Shown one piece after another: positions 43,432 to 52,000 of a stretch of DNA of 64,000 bases (the first letter of the stretch is position 1; the number at the start of each line of letters is the position of its first letter). The notes under the pieces were generated by a model, which saw nothing but the letters and a program-made list of their open reading frames with translations, searched no databases and was not told the DNA's origin. Origin of the DNA: Bacillota bacterium (GTDB lineage: Bacteria > Bacillota > Clostridia > Christensenellales > Aristaeellaceae); the NCBI GenBank assembly GCA_023425025.1, contig JAFADG010000026.1, positions 1 through 64,000 on the forward strand. The letters run 5' to 3'. Both the position numbers and the translations under genes were made by a program.

Positions 43432-44574
43432 TTACAGCTTTTCGCGAATTCGGTACGCTTCCATATATTTTAAACCGCTGCGCTCCTGCTCACTGCGCAG
43501 CCTGTAATGGTTGCCGGCGCTATCGGAAAACACCACGCGGTTGCGGCCGTAGACCTCCATGCCCATGACGCCCTCCCAGGGCAGGAAAAAACCTTCCATT
43601 GCAAGGCCCGCCCCGGTGACGGACAGCGTGCCTTTTTTGAGCAGCGTTTCCTCTTTGAGAGAATGGATTTGGTACAGCTCCTGCGCCCGGTCGGAAAAGA
43701 TTTCGCCCTCCAAAGCGAGCGCAAACCGTTCCCGCAGCTTTTCCTTCTGCCAGGCGCCCCATTCATCGGCCTTTGCAAAAGGCGCGCCGGTGAGGTAGCC
43801 ATATTCATCGAGGCTTGCATTCATGCCGCAGGTACAGGCAAAGGTATCCCCCGTACCCTTCAAGGTACCGATCTTTTGACAGGCGGGGCACATGTACAGC
43901 GCGTTTTCCAGCCCTTCGGCCAGCCGCTTTCCGTGAAAGGCGATCCGCTGTACATCCTGCCGTGCGTAGGCGTCCTCGCCGATATCCCGGGCGATGGCAT
44001 CGTTGATTTCCTCAGGGGTCATGTCCTTCAGCTCCGCGGGGGTATATACCTTCACCGGGTAGCCCTTCATGCGGCCCTTTCGAAAGGTGCGGGCCCAGCG
44101 GGGGCTGGTGAAATAGCCGCCCTCCAGCCGGTAGGTGACAAGGGACGCCCCGGAGGCCTTTACCAGGCTGCCGGTAGCCGGAACCACCGGGCAGGGCTTG
44201 CCGTCAAAGGATTTGCTGCCCTCGGCAAACAGGCCGATGTTCATGCCCTTTTTCAGCCTGCGCACCATTTGCATGGCGGTTGCAATATCCGCGCCGCCCT
44301 TTTGCTTGGGGATGGGGTCCAGAAAATGCACAAGCAGCCGGCCCAAACGCTTCCCGCGGAAAATATGCTCGCTGGCCACAAAATACATGTGCTTTTTGAA
44401 GCTTATGGCTACCAGCAGCGCGTCCAGGTCGGTGGTGTGGTTGGCGATGACGATATACGGCCCATCTATGTCCGGCGCCATTTGCGCTGTAAAGCGAAAG
44501 AAACCTTTGAGCAGGGGGGAAAGCAGGGCCCGCGCGCCTTTGTAAAACAATACGTGCCGTTTGAAAGGCTCCAT
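43432..44574 (-). CDS. PlsC-like acyltransferase with C-terminal zinc ribbon
   Basis: A 380-residue protein. Residues about 35-200 are a 1-acylglycerol-phosphate acyltransferase domain: IVIANHTTDLDALL holds the catalytic NHxxxxD, and LFAEGSKSFDG the substrate site. About 245-280 carries CPACQKIGTLKG with CTCG, a zinc ribbon, followed by a beta-rich tail (KKGTLSVTGAGLAMEGFF) resembling a PH/GRAM-like module. Ordinary PlsC proteins lack this extension. ATG 44574 follows GGAGG; upstream frame is AT-rich and unlike protein. First gene of a two-gene operon with the GltS-like carrier. Confidence 0.85.
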   Translation of the reverse strand: MEPFKRHVLFYKGARALLSPLLKGFFRFTAQMAPDIDGPYIVIANHTTDLDALLVAISFKKHMYFVASEHIFRGKRLGRLLVHFLDPIPKQKGGADIATAMQMVRRLKKGMNIGLFAEGSKSFDGKPCPVVPATGSLVKASGASLVTYRLEGGYFTSPRWARTFRKGRMKGYPVKVYTPAELKDMTPEEINDAIARDIGEDAYARQDVQRIAFHGKRLAEGLENALYMCPACQKIGTLKGTGDTFACTCGMNASLDEYGYLTGAPFAKADEWGAWQKEKLRERFALALEGEIFSDRAQELYQIHSLKEETLLKKGTLSVTGAGLAMEGFFLPWEGVMGMEVYGRNRVVFSDSAGNHYRLRSEQERSGLKYMEAYRIREKL

Positions 44575-44746
44575 GTTGCCTCCGTTGATGCGTTCATTCA
44601 GACGGGATTTGATTCCAGTATTAAAATATAACATACAATTGAATTTTCCGCCAGATTGTTTGTTGGCATGTGTGCCATCATTTTGCCGGATGTACGTTAT
44701 TTTTTCGAAAGGCGGCAGGAGATTTGCAAAATAAAAACCGCTTGTC

Positions 44747-44775
44747 TTGACAAAGCGGAAGCGGAGAGGTATAGT
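44747..44775 (+). promoter_or_regulatory. Promoter of the DUF6323-DUF6179 operon
   Basis: TTGACA (44747-44752), 17 bp, TATAGT (44770-44775). It leaves a leader of about 90 bases before the start codon. Confidence 0.78.
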
Positions 44776-44873
44776 GATATGCTGCTCTTGGTTAATATCT
44801 ATTCCATTAAGTTTAATCATATCACATTTCTTTTGTTCTGTCAATAAAAATTTTTGGAAAGGATGGCCTGCGT

Positions 44874-45365
44874 ATGGATGAGCTGATCAGCCTGTTTCAA
44901 AGCGGGCTGCCCAGCCGCGAATCGGCCGCGGATATCCTGTCGGTCAACCGGCAAACGGCACGTCACGGCCTTGTATTTACGCCCAGGCAAGCGGCGTCGC
45001 TGGTTGCCGCCCGGGAGAGGGCGCTTTCCGCCACCGGCCGGCTGGAGCTTGCCGGCGGCGTGATCAAAAAGCTGATCCTGGCCTTTTGTGATTCGCCGTA
45101 TTTTGACGCGGAGCTGGCGGAGGAAACCCTTTGCCCGCTGCTGGAAACCTTCTATCAATTGAAAAACGAAACCTTTGACGCGTTTTCCGACGACACGCTG
45201 ATCGCTGTCCTGCGGGAATTGTTTGACGGCGCCTGCAAAGGCTGTATGGATGTATTGCAGGACGCGGCGTTTGAGCAGCTGATAAGGCGCGCCCACGGGG
45301 CGAATGATTGCAAAGAGGAAGAGGAGGAGCAGTATGATATCCGGGGAGAGGGCGGCAACGCGTGA
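44874..45365 (+). CDS. DUF6323 family protein
   Basis: A 163-residue soluble protein, mostly helical. It matches DUF6323 as I know it: FTPRQAASLVAARERAL, then LELAGGVIKKLILAFCDSPYF and LLETFYQLKNETFDAFSDDTL, ending in GACKGCMDVLQD. The tail is acidic (EEEEEQYD). GGAAAGGATGG precedes the ATG. Its last 32 bases overlap the next gene, a partner that usually travels with it in Clostridia. No catalytic motif is evident, and the role is unknown. Confidence 0.75.
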   Translation: MDELISLFQSGLPSRESAADILSVNRQTARHGLVFTPRQAASLVAARERALSATGRLELAGGVIKKLILAFCDSPYFDAELAEETLCPLLETFYQLKNETFDAFSDDTLIAVLRELFDGACKGCMDVLQDAAFEQLIRRAHGANDCKEEEEEQYDIRGEGGNA

Positions 45366-46233
45366 TGTTTTTGCAACCGGCACTTCTATCCCCGAGGCGG
45401 GGATGGGCGCTGATAGCCGGCAGGTAGAATGGTACGAACTTTTGTGTAAAACCGTCCAGGCATACACGCGGGGCGAAAGCAGCTCCCTGCCCATCGAAAC
45501 GGCGGGGAGCCTGTTGCAGTCCCTCCACTATACGGTGTCGTTGGCAGCTTGCGGCGCGGATGCGGGAACCCTGCCCCTTTGCGCGCTGTATGAAAGGGGC
45601 AGGGCTTCTGTGGACAGGTATCTCACAAAAGCCCGGCGGCTTTGGTACCTTGTGAAAACCACCCTGCTGCCCCTTGACGCGCCCTGCCATACCCAAGCTA
45701 TTGAAAAAGCCGGGCCCAGCTTTTTCAAGGCCTACGACCCGGCGTTCTTCGCCCATGAGACGCCGGGAGATTTCGATTATTTCACAAGCGTTTCCCTTCA
45801 CGGTTCCGGCGCCACCTGGATGTATGCTTTTCTTCACGCGCTGTATTGGGAAAACCTCTTTTGCCGCCGCTTCCCCCTTGGTGATGTGGAAAGCACGCTG
45901 AAAGCCCACGGGCTTTTAGGCAAGGCCGTGCCGATCAACATTTTCGAGCCGGTGTTTCAGGCGGCGATTCTTAGCTGCCTGCTGGAAAAGGAAACGATCA
46001 CCCTTTGCGTTAAGCCGCAGGACAACCGGCGCCTGCTTTTTATCACGCGGGATCAAACGCCCGATGAAATGCGCCGCGCATTGAATGCGGCGCTTGTACG
46101 GCTTGCGGGTATACTGCACATACAAAGCAAGCCGTTTTTGCATTTGCTTGCGGAAAACACCCAAGCCCTTGCGCCAAGGCTTATTACCGCGCGGGAAAGC
46201 GGAAGTTTTTGCGCCCTCTTTCATGAATGGTAA
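45334..46233 (+). CDS. DUF6179 family protein
   Basis: A 299-residue soluble helical protein. Segments YERGRASVDRYLTKARRLW, FFKAYDPAFFAHETPGDFDYF and LHALYWENLFCRRF fit DUF6179. No signal peptide, membrane helix or nucleotide-binding loop is seen. ATG 45334 lies behind GGAGGAG inside the end of the DUF6323 gene, giving a 32-base overlap and a fixed co-translation. The conserved pairing of these two families suggests a complex or toxin-antidote-like relation, but nothing in the sequence proves either. Confidence 0.75.
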   Translation: MISGERAATRDVFATGTSIPEAGMGADSRQVEWYELLCKTVQAYTRGESSSLPIETAGSLLQSLHYTVSLAACGADAGTLPLCALYERGRASVDRYLTKARRLWYLVKTTLLPLDAPCHTQAIEKAGPSFFKAYDPAFFAHETPGDFDYFTSVSLHGSGATWMYAFLHALYWENLFCRRFPLGDVESTLKAHGLLGKAVPINIFEPVFQAAILSCLLEKETITLCVKPQDNRRLLFITRDQTPDEMRRALNAALVRLAGILHIQSKPFLHLLAENTQALAPRLITARESGSFCALFHEW

Positions 46234-46304
46234 ATGTCGTCACCCAAAGCGGATACCAGGCAAAATACAATATATCGTACTCCATTGGGCGGAGCGTTGC
46301 GTGC

Positions 46305-46323
46305 GGGCGATTGATAATTGCCC
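46305..46323. repeat. Family B short palindrome
   Basis: GGGCGATTGATAATTGCCC, between the convergent DUF6179 and Nudix genes. Confidence 0.65.
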
Positions 46324-46377
46324 GTCCCGGTTCCGTCTCCTACCGGAATACAATTCCCCAAACATGTGTAAGCGCGG

Positions 46378-46396
46378 GGGTGATTATCAATCGCCT
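46378..46396. repeat. Family B short palindrome
   Basis: GGGTGATTATCAATCGCCT, 54 bases after the previous copy; one arm has diverged. Confidence 0.65.
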
Positions 46397-46466
46397 GCCA
46401 TACACAAGCCAAGCCAACAACAAGGCCTCATAAGCGCTACTTTCAGGCAAAAGCTGCCCAGGCAAT

Positions 46467-46886
46467 TCAGGGGTTCTTCTCCTCCAAAATCCCGCTCAGC
46501 TTCACCTGCTCCAGCATATGGCCGATGTTCCCCTCGCCGGCATATTGCCCCATATCAAAAAAATTGTGATCCAAATCAGACCAGAACAGCTCGTTTTCAT
46601 CACCGGCTGCCTGTACGTCCCTTTTCAGGCGGCCTGCGTATACTTCCACATAGCAGCCCTGATAGTAATAGGTAAAATCCATCAGGTGGTGAAGGGCGAT
46701 GTCCTCCCCCGTGATGCCGGTTTCCTCATACAGCTCCCGGCAGGCGGCGGCAAGCCCGTCCTCGCCGGGCTCAATCTTGCCGCCCACCAGATTAAAAAGG
46801 CCCTTGTAGGGGTCTTTGCGACGCCGGCACATAAGCAGCTTGTCCGCGTCACGGCTGTACACCATGATGATGTTGTATCCCTGCAT
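46467..46886 (-). CDS. Nudix hydrolase
   Basis: A 139-residue protein with a full Nudix box, GGKIEPGEDGLAAACRELYEETGI, given here by its ends GGKIEPGE and RELYEETGI (about residues 35-58). Such enzymes cleave nucleoside diphosphates linked to other groups, using Mg2+. The start MQGYNIIMVYSRDADKLLMC resembles MutT/8-oxo-dGTPase-like proteins. It lies three bases after the M42 peptidase gene in the same operon. Substrate unknown. Confidence 0.92.
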   Translation of the reverse strand: MQGYNIIMVYSRDADKLLMCRRRKDPYKGLFNLVGGKIEPGEDGLAAACRELYEETGITGEDIALHHLMDFTYYYQGCYVEVYAGRLKRDVQAAGDENELFWSDLDHNFFDMGQYAGEGNIGHMLEQVKLSGILEEKNP

Positions 46887-46889
46887 ATA

Positions 46890-47918
46890 TTACCCCTTTT
46901 GCACGTAGGCCGCCAGCAGCGAAAGCGTGTTCTCCACGCCCTGCTTGTGGGTGCGCTCGTACCCGTGGGAAGCGAACACCCCCGTGCCGACCAGCGCGTG
47001 GCGTGCTTCCATGCCGGCGCGAAGGGCCGTGGCGGTGTCGGAGGAATAGCGGGGATAAATGTCCAGCGCGTATTGCAGGCCGTTTTCCCTGGCCAGGGCC
47101 ACCAGTTCGTTGGTAAGCTCATAGTTAAAGGGCCCGGCGGAATCCTTGGCGCAGATGGAAACCATGGTTTCATCGCACAGCAAATCATCGCCCACGCAGC
47201 CCATATCCACGGCGATCATGTCGGTTACTTCGCGGGGCAGGTAGGCGGACGCGCCGTGACCCACCTCCTCATAGACGGTGAACATCAAATGCACGCTGCG
47301 CTTTAAAGCAACTTCGCCGTCCTTTACCATTTGGGCCAGGGCAAGCAGTATGCCGCTGGAAGCCTTGTCGTCCAGGTGCCGGCTTTTGATAAAGCCGGAT
47401 GCCGTGACGACGGTGCGGGCATCCCAGCTGATAAAGTCCCCGGCCTCGATGCCCAGGGCCTTCACATCCTCGGCGCTTTTCACGATCTCATCCAGCACGA
47501 TTTCCAGCGTTTCGTCGCTGCGCTTCATTTCGGTAGTGTCCCCGTACACGTGGGAGGAGGCTTTGGTGGTTTGCACCGTGCCGGAATAGACGCGGCCATC
47601 CCTTGTGTGAACCAGGCAGTTTTCGTTTTCGATGGCGTTGTCGTTATAGCCGCCGATCTTGGTGTAGCGCAGCCGGCCGGTGGATTTCACGCTGCGGACC
47701 ATGCCGCCCAGGGTATCCACATGGGCGGACAAAAGCAGCGGGCTGCCCTCGCCGCCGATATGGCAGACCACCGTTCCCTTGGGGGTACGCTCCGGCGCAA
47801 AGCCCATTTTCGTCAGTTCGCCGATCAGGTATTGCTCCGCCTTTTTGGTAAAGCCGGTGGGGCTTGGGATTTCGCACAAAGCCCTGATATGGGCAACGGC
47901 CAGTTCCAGCGCTTGCAT
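46890..47918 (-). CDS. M42 family metallo-aminopeptidase
   Basis: A 342-residue cytosolic aminopeptidase of the M42 (glutamyl aminopeptidase/FrvX-like) class, which forms large tetrahedral shells and trims peptides. Metal and catalytic residues: LSAHVDTLGG (His, Asp), HLDDKASSG (bridging Asp), YEEVGHGA (Glu base pair), VDMGCVGDD (Asp), and SHGYERTH near the end (His). ATG 47918 follows AAGGAGG. The Nudix gene follows directly. Confidence 0.93.
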   Translation of the reverse strand: MQALELAVAHIRALCEIPSPTGFTKKAEQYLIGELTKMGFAPERTPKGTVVCHIGGEGSPLLLSAHVDTLGGMVRSVKSTGRLRYTKIGGYNDNAIENENCLVHTRDGRVYSGTVQTTKASSHVYGDTTEMKRSDETLEIVLDEIVKSAEDVKALGIEAGDFISWDARTVVTASGFIKSRHLDDKASSGILLALAQMVKDGEVALKRSVHLMFTVYEEVGHGASAYLPREVTDMIAVDMGCVGDDLLCDETMVSICAKDSAGPFNYELTNELVALARENGLQYALDIYPRYSSDTATALRAGMEARHALVGTGVFASHGYERTHKQGVENTLSLLAAYVQKG

Positions 47919-48059
47919 AAAACGTACCTCCTTGTATTTGGCAGGAAAAGCATAGCACAAGAAGGAAAGCGTGACAAGCACAATAGAACGGCGGAAGCAT
48001 CATTCCCATTTAAACAGGGCATATTCTTTCGCTTTTATGGTGGCGGTAGTCTGCCGCTA

Positions 48060-48848
48060 TCACCGCCATTCGGGAACAAGGCTTGCGCTAAAAGATACAA
48101 AAACCTTCTCCGAAAGCTCATTATTATATTCTTCACGCAGATATTCCTCCAACGCCGGTGGACAAAGCGGGATCGCATCACCCTCTTTGTAGAGGACTTC
48201 ATATTCAGATTCCGTACCCTTGCGGATTTCCTTGATAGGATGCTCCACACCGGCATCTACATCGTCAGAAGTCACGCACCTCCCGTCCCTCCAGCGCAAC
48301 TTCACATAGCAGTCATATCTGGTGTTTTTCAAATACTCCGCTGATCTTATCGGAATAATCGGGCTATCCGCTGATATATATAGGATTCTGTAGTCTAGAC
48401 CGGTGCTGTTGCGGGCTGGTCCGATTCGAAGTCCATAATCATACCCTTTGTAATCCACGCTGGCAAGCACAGTTCCATCTTCTGTACGGGACAAGTTCAC
48501 GCTGTACCGATCAAGCGGGAGCGCCAGCGATCTTTCGCGAAAGAAGTATTCGTAACCCCATGACCCTGCTATTGTAAGGCACAGTGTCAGCGCCACGCTG
48601 ATCACAATCACCTTCATACGCCGCCACCCTACCGTCCGGCGTAGCTGCCGCATGGCCGCCGCGAAGGAGACTTCGTCCGCCACATCCTTTTGCTCCGGCG
48701 TTTTGGACTGCATATCCGCATACACCTGCGCGCAAGGTTCACAGCCTGCCACATGCTTTTCCACCAGCGTACGGCTTTCTTCGCTGGCCACCTGGTCGAT
48801 GACAAGGGGCATCAAATCCCGCGCCACATTGCATTCATTGCTGTTCAT
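48060..48848 (-). CDS. Anti-sigma factor with zf-HC2 domain
   Basis: A 262-residue membrane protein. The N-terminal zinc-binding region shows C near residue 6 and HVAGCEPCAQVY (about 32-43), the H-x3-C-x2-C of the zf-HC2 anti-sigma domain. One membrane helix follows (about 80-100: VIVISVALTLCLTIAGSWGY). The extracellular part, about 160 residues, has no known domain and would be the signal sensor. Overlaps the sigma factor gene by 14 bases, so the two are co-translated. It should hold the sigma factor inactive until a signal arrives. Confidence 0.88.
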   Translation of the reverse strand: MNSNECNVARDLMPLVIDQVASEESRTLVEKHVAGCEPCAQVYADMQSKTPEQKDVADEVSFAAAMRQLRRTVGWRRMKVIVISVALTLCLTIAGSWGYEYFFRERSLALPLDRYSVNLSRTEDGTVLASVDYKGYDYGLRIGPARNSTGLDYRILYISADSPIIPIRSAEYLKNTRYDCYVKLRWRDGRCVTSDDVDAGVEHPIKEIRKGTESEYEVLYKEGDAIPLCPPALEEYLREEYNNELSEKVFVSFSASLVPEWR

Positions 48849-49332
48849 CCCATTTTTCCTCCCTCATCATGGCTTGCAGCAGGGCTTTCGCCCGGTAAAA
48901 GGTGACCCGCGCCCAGGCATCCGTTTTGTCAAAGAGCATGCCGATCTGCTGATGCGTAAGATCACTGAACACCCGCAAGGCAAACACCTCCTTGTACGGC
49001 TCCGGCAGCTTGTGAAGCAGGCGGTGGAGGCTAAGCTGCGTTTCATCGGCGAAAATCGCTTCCTCCACGCGCATGCCGCCGTCCAGCTGTACATCCTCCA
49101 GCGGGATCAAGCGCTTTTGCCGCAACTGCGAAAAATAAATGTTTTTCGCGATGCTAAGCAGCCAGGTATTCACAGCGCAATTCCCACGGAACTTCTCCCA
49201 CCCAGTCATCGCGCGCACAAACGTCTCCTGGGCAATCTCCTCCGCCAGGGAAGCGTTGCGGCACAGGCCAAGCAAAAAGCGGTACACATACTGAAAATGC
49301 CGAACGTATACCTCCTCGAATTTCTCCACCAC
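48835..49332 (-). CDS. ECF-type RNA polymerase sigma factor
   Basis: A 165-residue sigma-70 family protein. Region 2: YVYRFLLGLCRNASLAEEIAQETFVRA and NTWLLSIAKNIYFSQLRQ. Region 4: LPEPYKEVFALRVFSDLTHQQIGMLFDKTDAWARVTFYRAK, quoted in part as LPEPYKEVF and HQQIGMLF. Start is GTG at 49332 (or 49329), with GGGAGGTG upstream. It is directly followed by its anti-sigma factor. Its regulon cannot be read from this window; it may include its own operon. Confidence 0.93.
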   Translation of the reverse strand: MVEKFEEVYVRHFQYVYRFLLGLCRNASLAEEIAQETFVRAMTGWEKFRGNCAVNTWLLSIAKNIYFSQLRQKRLIPLEDVQLDGGMRVEEAIFADETQLSLHRLLHKLPEPYKEVFALRVFSDLTHQQIGMLFDKTDAWARVTFYRAKALLQAMMREEKWDEQQ

Positions 49333-49530
49333 ATCACCTCCCTGGCCATTAGTCGCATAAAAAGAGGTTTCGTTACAAAATCCATGCAGGAATTCCTGAA
49401 TTTACAGCCATTGTTTCATTGTAACCGATGAGTGCGCTCCAGGCAATCGCCCAATTGCTCGACCCGGGACATCCGCAAAGCGGCGAAATCTCTTTTGAAG
49501 CTTTCTGTTTGCCGCGTTCAAACAAAAGAG

Positions 49531-49550
49531 GGAGGGACATTATGTCCTCC
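49531..49550 (-). terminator. Terminator of the GNAT gene
   Basis: GGAGGGACAT and ATGTCCTCC form a short stem; on the minus strand CTCTTTTGTTT follows. A second pair, CTCTTTTG/CAAAAGAG (about 49492-49530), overlaps it. Confidence 0.6.
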
Positions 49551-49584
49551 CCCTTTGTGCGTATCCATCTGTGGAAAAAAGAAA

Positions 49585-50127
49585 TTACCGGTTGGGATTA
49601 TCCAGGCGGAAGTAATGGAAGGGCAGCTCCTCCGTTTGCCCGTAATCCAGCAGCATGGCGGTTTTGACAAGCGTAAAGCCCAGCTTTTTGGCTACCGCGA
49701 TGGAGGAAAGGTTTCCCGTCTGAACGGTCGCGACCAGGGATTCGATACCGTATTTTTGGAATGCGGTTTCGATCAGCGCCGCCATGGCTTCCGTCGTATA
49801 CCCCCTGCACTTGTAATCCTCATCGATAAAGTACGCGGCGCCGACTTCGTTATCCTCCATCGGACAGATGCCGGCGTTACCGATCAGACGCCCGCTTTCC
49901 TTTTCCACCACCGCGTAAAACAGCATGCCTTTTTTGGGGTCGTCTGTCCGGTAGCCGTCCATAACCTTGCCCTCGATCCAGGGCTTGGCCCATTCGCTGG
50001 CGCCGGCCCAGTCAGGCAGCCATTTTACAATAAAGTCTTTCCCCGCAAAGCTTCCCAGAGCTTCGCCGTCCCGCGGGGTATATTCGCGGACGATCAGCCG
50101 TTTGGTTTCACAGATCACCTTGCCCAT
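49585..50127 (-). CDS. GNAT acetyltransferase, RimJ/RimL type
   Basis: A 180-residue protein of the RimJ/RimL-like group: TKRLIVREYTPRDGEAL near the start, GRLIGNAGICP, the acyl-CoA loop YKCRGYTTEAMAALIE (about residues 107-122) and NLSSIAVAKKLGFTLV. ATG 50127 has GGAGG seven bases upstream. Monocistronic. Substrate may be a ribosomal protein N-terminus or small amine. Confidence 0.9.
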   Translation of the reverse strand: MGKVICETKRLIVREYTPRDGEALGSFAGKDFIVKWLPDWAGASEWAKPWIEGKVMDGYRTDDPKKGMLFYAVVEKESGRLIGNAGICPMEDNEVGAAYFIDEDYKCRGYTTEAMAALIETAFQKYGIESLVATVQTGNLSSIAVAKKLGFTLVKTAMLLDYGQTEELPFHYFRLDNPNR

Positions 50128-50223
50128 GACATCCTCCATAAAAGCGGTATGCCTCTATTATACAGTTATCCGGGCGCGGCGGCTGATACCATTGGTTTAT
50201 CGCAAAACCAAACCGGCGCTTAT

Positions 50224-51153
50224 TTAACCTTTTTTCAGCGCTTCTTTCACCTTTGCAGCAATATCCTCCGCCGTCAGGTGATAGTGGGCCATCAATTCAT
50301 CGGCGTTCATGGCCGACTGGCCGAAGGTATCCATTACCGCCACGGCCTCCAGTGTCCGGCCGCCGCCCCGCAGCGCCCAGGCCACGGCGGCGGAAAGCCC
50401 GCCGATCACGGAATGCTCCTCGGCGGTGACAATGGCCTTTACACCCGTGAGCAGCTCCTGCAGCGGCTTTTCGGGGAAGGGCTTTACGCAGGGCACGTTG
50501 ATCACCCGCAGGCTGATGTTTTCTTTCGCCAGCAATTCCGCCGCGTCCAGGGCCTTTGCAACCATCACGCCGCAGGCAATTACCGCCGCGTCGCCGCCTT
50601 CCCGCAATACGCAAGGCGTCAGGGGATCGGGATTTTCCCCCGTCACCTCCTTTAAATCATTGCGGGAAATACGCAAATACACCGGGCCGTCGTAGGCGGC
50701 AAGCCAGCGCATCATGGCGCGCAGCTGCGGCGCGTCCGCCGGAACCAATACTGTCATGTTGGGGATGGCCCGCATGATGGCGATATCCTCGATGGCCTGG
50801 TGGGTGGCCCCGTCGCCAAAGTCGGAAAGCCCGGCGCTGGAGCCCGCAATCTTCACGTTCAGCCGGCCGATGGCAATGCCCTGGCGGATTTGATCATAGG
50901 CCCTGCCGGCGGCGAACACCGCGAAGGAGTTGGTGAAGGCGATTTTGCCGGTCAGGGAAAGCCCCGCGGCAAAGGAGGTCATGTTGGCCTCGGCGATGCC
51001 CATTTCAAAATACCGGTGGGGAAACGCCTGAGAAAAGCCAAAGGTCATGGTGCTTTTGCCAAGGTCCGCTTCGCAGACCACGATATCGGAGTTTTCGCGG
51101 CCCAGGGAGACCATCTCCTCGCCGTAAGCCGTGCGCTGGTTGGAAACCTTCAT
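50224..51153 (-). CDS. Transketolase, C-terminal (pyrimidine-binding) subunit
   Basis: A 309-residue half-transketolase. It contains the pyrimidine-binding domain with SNQRTAYGEEMVSLGREN, FEMGIAEANM (the activating Glu), AGSSAGLSDFGDGATHQAIEDIA, and the C-terminal domain from about residue 190. It pairs with the N-terminal subunit encoded immediately upstream; the four-base ATGA overlap favours equal synthesis. With that partner it moves two-carbon units between sugar phosphates in the pentose phosphate pathway. Confidence 0.94.
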   Translation of the reverse strand: MKVSNQRTAYGEEMVSLGRENSDIVVCEADLGKSTMTFGFSQAFPHRYFEMGIAEANMTSFAAGLSLTGKIAFTNSFAVFAAGRAYDQIRQGIAIGRLNVKIAGSSAGLSDFGDGATHQAIEDIAIMRAIPNMTVLVPADAPQLRAMMRWLAAYDGPVYLRISRNDLKEVTGENPDPLTPCVLREGGDAAVIACGVMVAKALDAAELLAKENISLRVINVPCVKPFPEKPLQELLTGVKAIVTAEEHSVIGGLSAAVAWALRGGGRTLEAVAVMDTFGQSAMNADELMAHYHLTAEDIAAKVKEALKKG

Positions 51154-51968
51154 TGCACCGCGCCTCCTTCCGCCATTGCCTGCGCATACTGTTCCTTTGT
51201 CATGGCGCCGTTGTGGAAGGACACCACGTTTTCGGCAAAGGCAAAGCCCTTGCCTTTTATGGTTCTGGCCAGGATTACGGTAGGCTTGCCCTTCGTTTCC
51301 CTGGCGGTATAAAACGCCTCCCGGATCTGATCGATATCGTGGCCGTCGATCTCAAGCACGTGCCAGTTGAAGGCCGCCCATTTTTCATTATAGGGCCTGG
51401 TGTCAAACCGCTCCGCCACCGCGCCGGTGGCCTGCAGGCCGTTTACGTCCACCACGGCGGTCAGGTTATCCAGCTTGAAGGCCGCGGCGGCCATGGCCGC
51501 TTCCCAGATTTGCCCCTCGGCCTGCTCGCCGTCGCCCACGCAACAGTAGACCCTGGCCTCCTGGCCGTTCAGCTTCAGCCCCGCCGCCATGCCGGCGGCA
51601 ATGGACAAGCCCTGGCCCAGGGAGCCTGTGTTGGCCTCAATGCCCGGCAGCTTGCGCATGTCGGGGTGGCCCTGCAGCCGGCTGCCCAGGGTTTTGAGCG
51701 TCGCTTCCTCCTCCCTTGGGAAAAAGCCCAGGTCCCCCAGCGCGGCGTACTGTATCAGCGCCGCGTGACCCTTGGAGAGGAGAAACCTGTCCCGCTCCTC
51801 CCAGTTGGGCTCCAGGGGATTCACCCGCATTACATCGTAGTACAGAACCGTCACGATGTCCGCCAGCGAGCAGGAACCGCCCAGGTGCCCCACCTTTTCG
51901 GGACCGATCATGGCTGCCACGTCGCGCCGAAGCTGCGCGGCTTTTTTTTGAAGTTCTCCCGTGGTCAT
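51150..51968 (-). CDS. Transketolase, N-terminal (TPP-binding) subunit
   Basis: A 272-residue half-transketolase with the diphosphate-binding motif VGDGEQAEGQIWEAAMAA (about residues 143-160) and SKGHAALIQYAALGDLG. AAGGAGG precedes the ATG. Genes for a split transketolase are common in Firmicutes; here they follow a GH39 xylosidase by 32 bases, so xylose released by that enzyme would flow into the pathway served by this transketolase. Xylose isomerase and xylulokinase are not in the window. Confidence 0.94.
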   Translation of the reverse strand: MTTGELQKKAAQLRRDVAAMIGPEKVGHLGGSCSLADIVTVLYYDVMRVNPLEPNWEERDRFLLSKGHAALIQYAALGDLGFFPREEEATLKTLGSRLQGHPDMRKLPGIEANTGSLGQGLSIAAGMAAGLKLNGQEARVYCCVGDGEQAEGQIWEAAMAAAAFKLDNLTAVVDVNGLQATGAVAERFDTRPYNEKWAAFNWHVLEIDGHDIDQIREAFYTARETKGKPTVILARTIKGKGFAFAENVVSFHNGAMTKEQYAQAMAEGGAVQ

Positions 51969-52000
51969 AGCCTGCCTCCTTTTCTATGCATCAGCGTTAC

